Below, piece after piece: positions 62,266 to 64,000 of a stretch of 64,000 nt of DNA; position 1 is the stretch's first letter, and the number at the start of each line of letters is the position of its first letter. Location of the stretch: the NCBI GenBank assembly GCA_013396655.1, contig WBMV01006429.1:124001-188000 (forward strand), written 5' to 3'. Position numbers and translations under genes: made by a program. The DNA comes from Campylorhamphus procurvoides (Eukaryota > Chordata > Aves > Passeriformes > Dendrocolaptidae). The notes below the pieces were generated by a model. It did not search any database. It was not told the origin of the DNA and saw nothing but the letters and a program-made list of their open reading frames with translations.

Positions 62266-64000
62266 AGTTTAAGACAAAACAGCATTATTTTCAGTGAGGC
62301 TCGTTATGGGTCAGGGACAAAGGGATTGAATTCACCATCTTCCTTTGCAAGAATAAGCTGTGAAATGTCACATGCTTATTAGAATGCAAAGACCACTACT
62401 GTCTGTTTAGATATTCTCAAGGAAAGACAGACATGGAGTAATTATTTTTCAGAATGGATACTTGTCACAAAAAAACCCCAACCCTAAACCCAAGAAAGCC
62501 TCCAGCAAGTCATTCATTTACCAGTGGCTTTATGTTAAAAACTTCTCAATTATGTTCCAGTAACACTTACCAAATGTGACATACTCTTTGATATGTGATG
62601 AAAGTGAGGGAGGCATGGTAAGAAGAGAAGAGGGACCAAAATATTTTAGAGTTTATGCTGCAAATCTGCAGCTGAGGATGATGTATGTGCTACAGACATG
62701 TTTTGTCATGTCATTAAAAGATTCCATTGTTCAGCATATCAGGCACTGCCATCTGAATCTGCAGTTATTCCCACTGTTTCATTCAGGCACAGGCCTCAGA
62801 GCCCATATTTTGAGCTTTTATATAGTCCATTTAATGTATGTAACACTAGAATAAACTGCCACCTGCAGAGCTGTGCAGAACTGACACCAGGGTAGTTTTC
62901 TGTCACTGTCATGTTCCTCTTCTGAACCTTCTTTTCAGGGCTGTACCAGATCAACCTGTCTTGAAGAGTCTGTTTTCTTTGTAATCCTGTTCATAATTGT
63001 TAAATATTGGGGTGAATGTGATCAGTACTTTGGGGTAATTGTCCTACAATAGCTTCTCTTAGTGCTTTTTCTAGATTTTTTTTCTCTTTGATTTGCTTTC
63101 TGATTTAAAGCCACTTTAAATACCTGCTCTTCAGCTGGTTGTGATTTAGCAGTAGATTCACTCTGGCTTTTACAAATCTTTTTACCTCTCCTTTGAAGCA
63201 CTTCCCTTCACTTCCAGGCTCCTATAACATCAATCTTTCTCACAAGGCAGCTCCTCTCCCTCTGGAAGAAATGCCTACTTCTCCATCAAAGAATCCTTGT
63301 AGGGAGATGAAAAAAAAGGCTCTGGCAGGTTTTTGGCAAGAAATCTCAGGAGCATCCAGCACTCCTGTGCTCTTGGGAGCAGGCAGGTTCCTCTGGCAGG
63401 GTTGTGGGCAGGGCAGGAGTTGAGTTGCAGATAATCAGGCACATTCACATCCCTGGTGAAGAGGAAGGAAAGGATGTTTCAAGAATCAATCCTGTCTGCC
63501 CACCTACATTTGCTCTCCCCAAATTTCAGGAAACAGATTGATTCAAAACTTGCTGTCAGATTTCAAGAGCAAAGTCAGTGTGATGACACCACACCATGGC
63601 ACAGGGGGAGCAGGTGCCATCCACCCTTTTATATAACAAGGGCAAGAGTAAAAAAAGCATCTACCCAAATTAAAAAATGTGGAAGAAAAGCCATAGCACA
63701 CACAAGCTCCTCTGATCCTGGGCCAGCCCACTGCACAGGAGCTGTGGGCAGAGAGGTTTGTCCTCTTGCTGAGCATCCCCACAGCCAAGGGGACAAGAGC
63801 AGGGATGGGGAAGGACAGCAGAGCTGCCTGCAGGTGACATTCCATGGGATGAAGAGGTACCAAATGTGACAGGACCAGAGTGCTCCCCTTGCAAGCTGCA
63901 TCCCCACTGTGCAAGGAGTAACAATTCAGTGCTGGGGTGAGGAATTTTCCCCTCTTTGTATGAGCCAACAATTTTTCTGGTCAGGCAGACTCTGTTCTCA
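62266..64000. other. Non-genic stretch, nothing recognised
   Basis: Single-copy DNA to the window end. A short 'aaccccaaccctaaaccc' near 62470 is telomere-like in wording but is a single short occurrence. Confidence 0.45.

Noticed and set aside
62466..62490. Telomere-like wording (ccctaaaccc)
   Set aside because: A single short occurrence, not a tandem run.
1..64000. Strand-composition switch near 36.8 kb (T+G excess to the right)
   Set aside because: By eye the right half looked T/G-rich. Hand counts of 17 evenly spaced 60-base lines right of 37 kb gave T 312, A 300, G 223, C 185, and 10 lines on the left gave near parity. The difference is within sampling noise, so a full skew computation would be needed.
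1..64000. CRISPR arrays, tRNA/rRNA genes, bacterial operons, intact retroviral or LINE coding regions
   Set aside because: None seen. The tandem arrays lack the repeat-spacer pattern of CRISPR, and the CR1 copies are short 3' remnants.

Overview
This window is vertebrate nuclear DNA, almost certainly from a bird. The evidence is a scatter of short 3'-end fragments of CR1 LINEs on both strands, with typical avian CR1 wording such as the 'ggttggaaggga' and 'ccctgcccatggcaggggg' stretches and tails near 'attctatga'. There are no recognisable mammalian repeats, few repeats overall, and base composition is that of avian intergenic or intronic DNA. By eye there is no CpG island, no tRNA or rRNA, no CRISPR, no bacterial-type gene and no intact viral or transposase gene. 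Nearly all of the open reading frames are chance frames. No gene could be identified by name.

Layout. 0-17 kb: mostly unannotatable single-copy DNA with three CR1 fragments, one possible 3'-terminal coding exon (622-767, + strand, with a poly(A) signal) and an in-phase pair of candidate exons on the - strand (17150-17027 and 16572-16403). 18-19.3 kb: a CR1 fragment running straight into a 565-bp minisatellite of 23 units with nested duplications, then a candidate terminal exon at 19151-19273. 19.3-36.5 kb: single-copy DNA with a 32-bp tandem duplication, two CR1 fragments, a 13-unit ~22-bp array (32510-32799), a (GAGAAA)n microsatellite (33663-33750) and a five-unit 32-bp array of small inverted repeats (36507-36668).

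36.8-39.5 kb is the most gene-like part. It has a TATA-like box, a short exon with a good start-codon context and a GTGAGT donor, then 2.1 kb downstream an acceptor with branch point and pyrimidine tract. That acceptor leads to a 36-codon open frame in matching phase, a stop, and AATAAA 59 bases later. Read together this predicts a compact + strand gene for a 51-residue (or 70-residue) protein that I do not recognise. 39.5-64 kb: single-copy DNA with CR1 fragments near 40.4, 45.7, 56.5 and perhaps 62.2 kb, and a 100-codon cysteine-containing open frame on the - strand at 52.66-52.96 kb.

All exon calls are ab initio readings from splice signals, frame and residue pattern, with no homology support, and should be treated as hypotheses. 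The repeat calls are firm.
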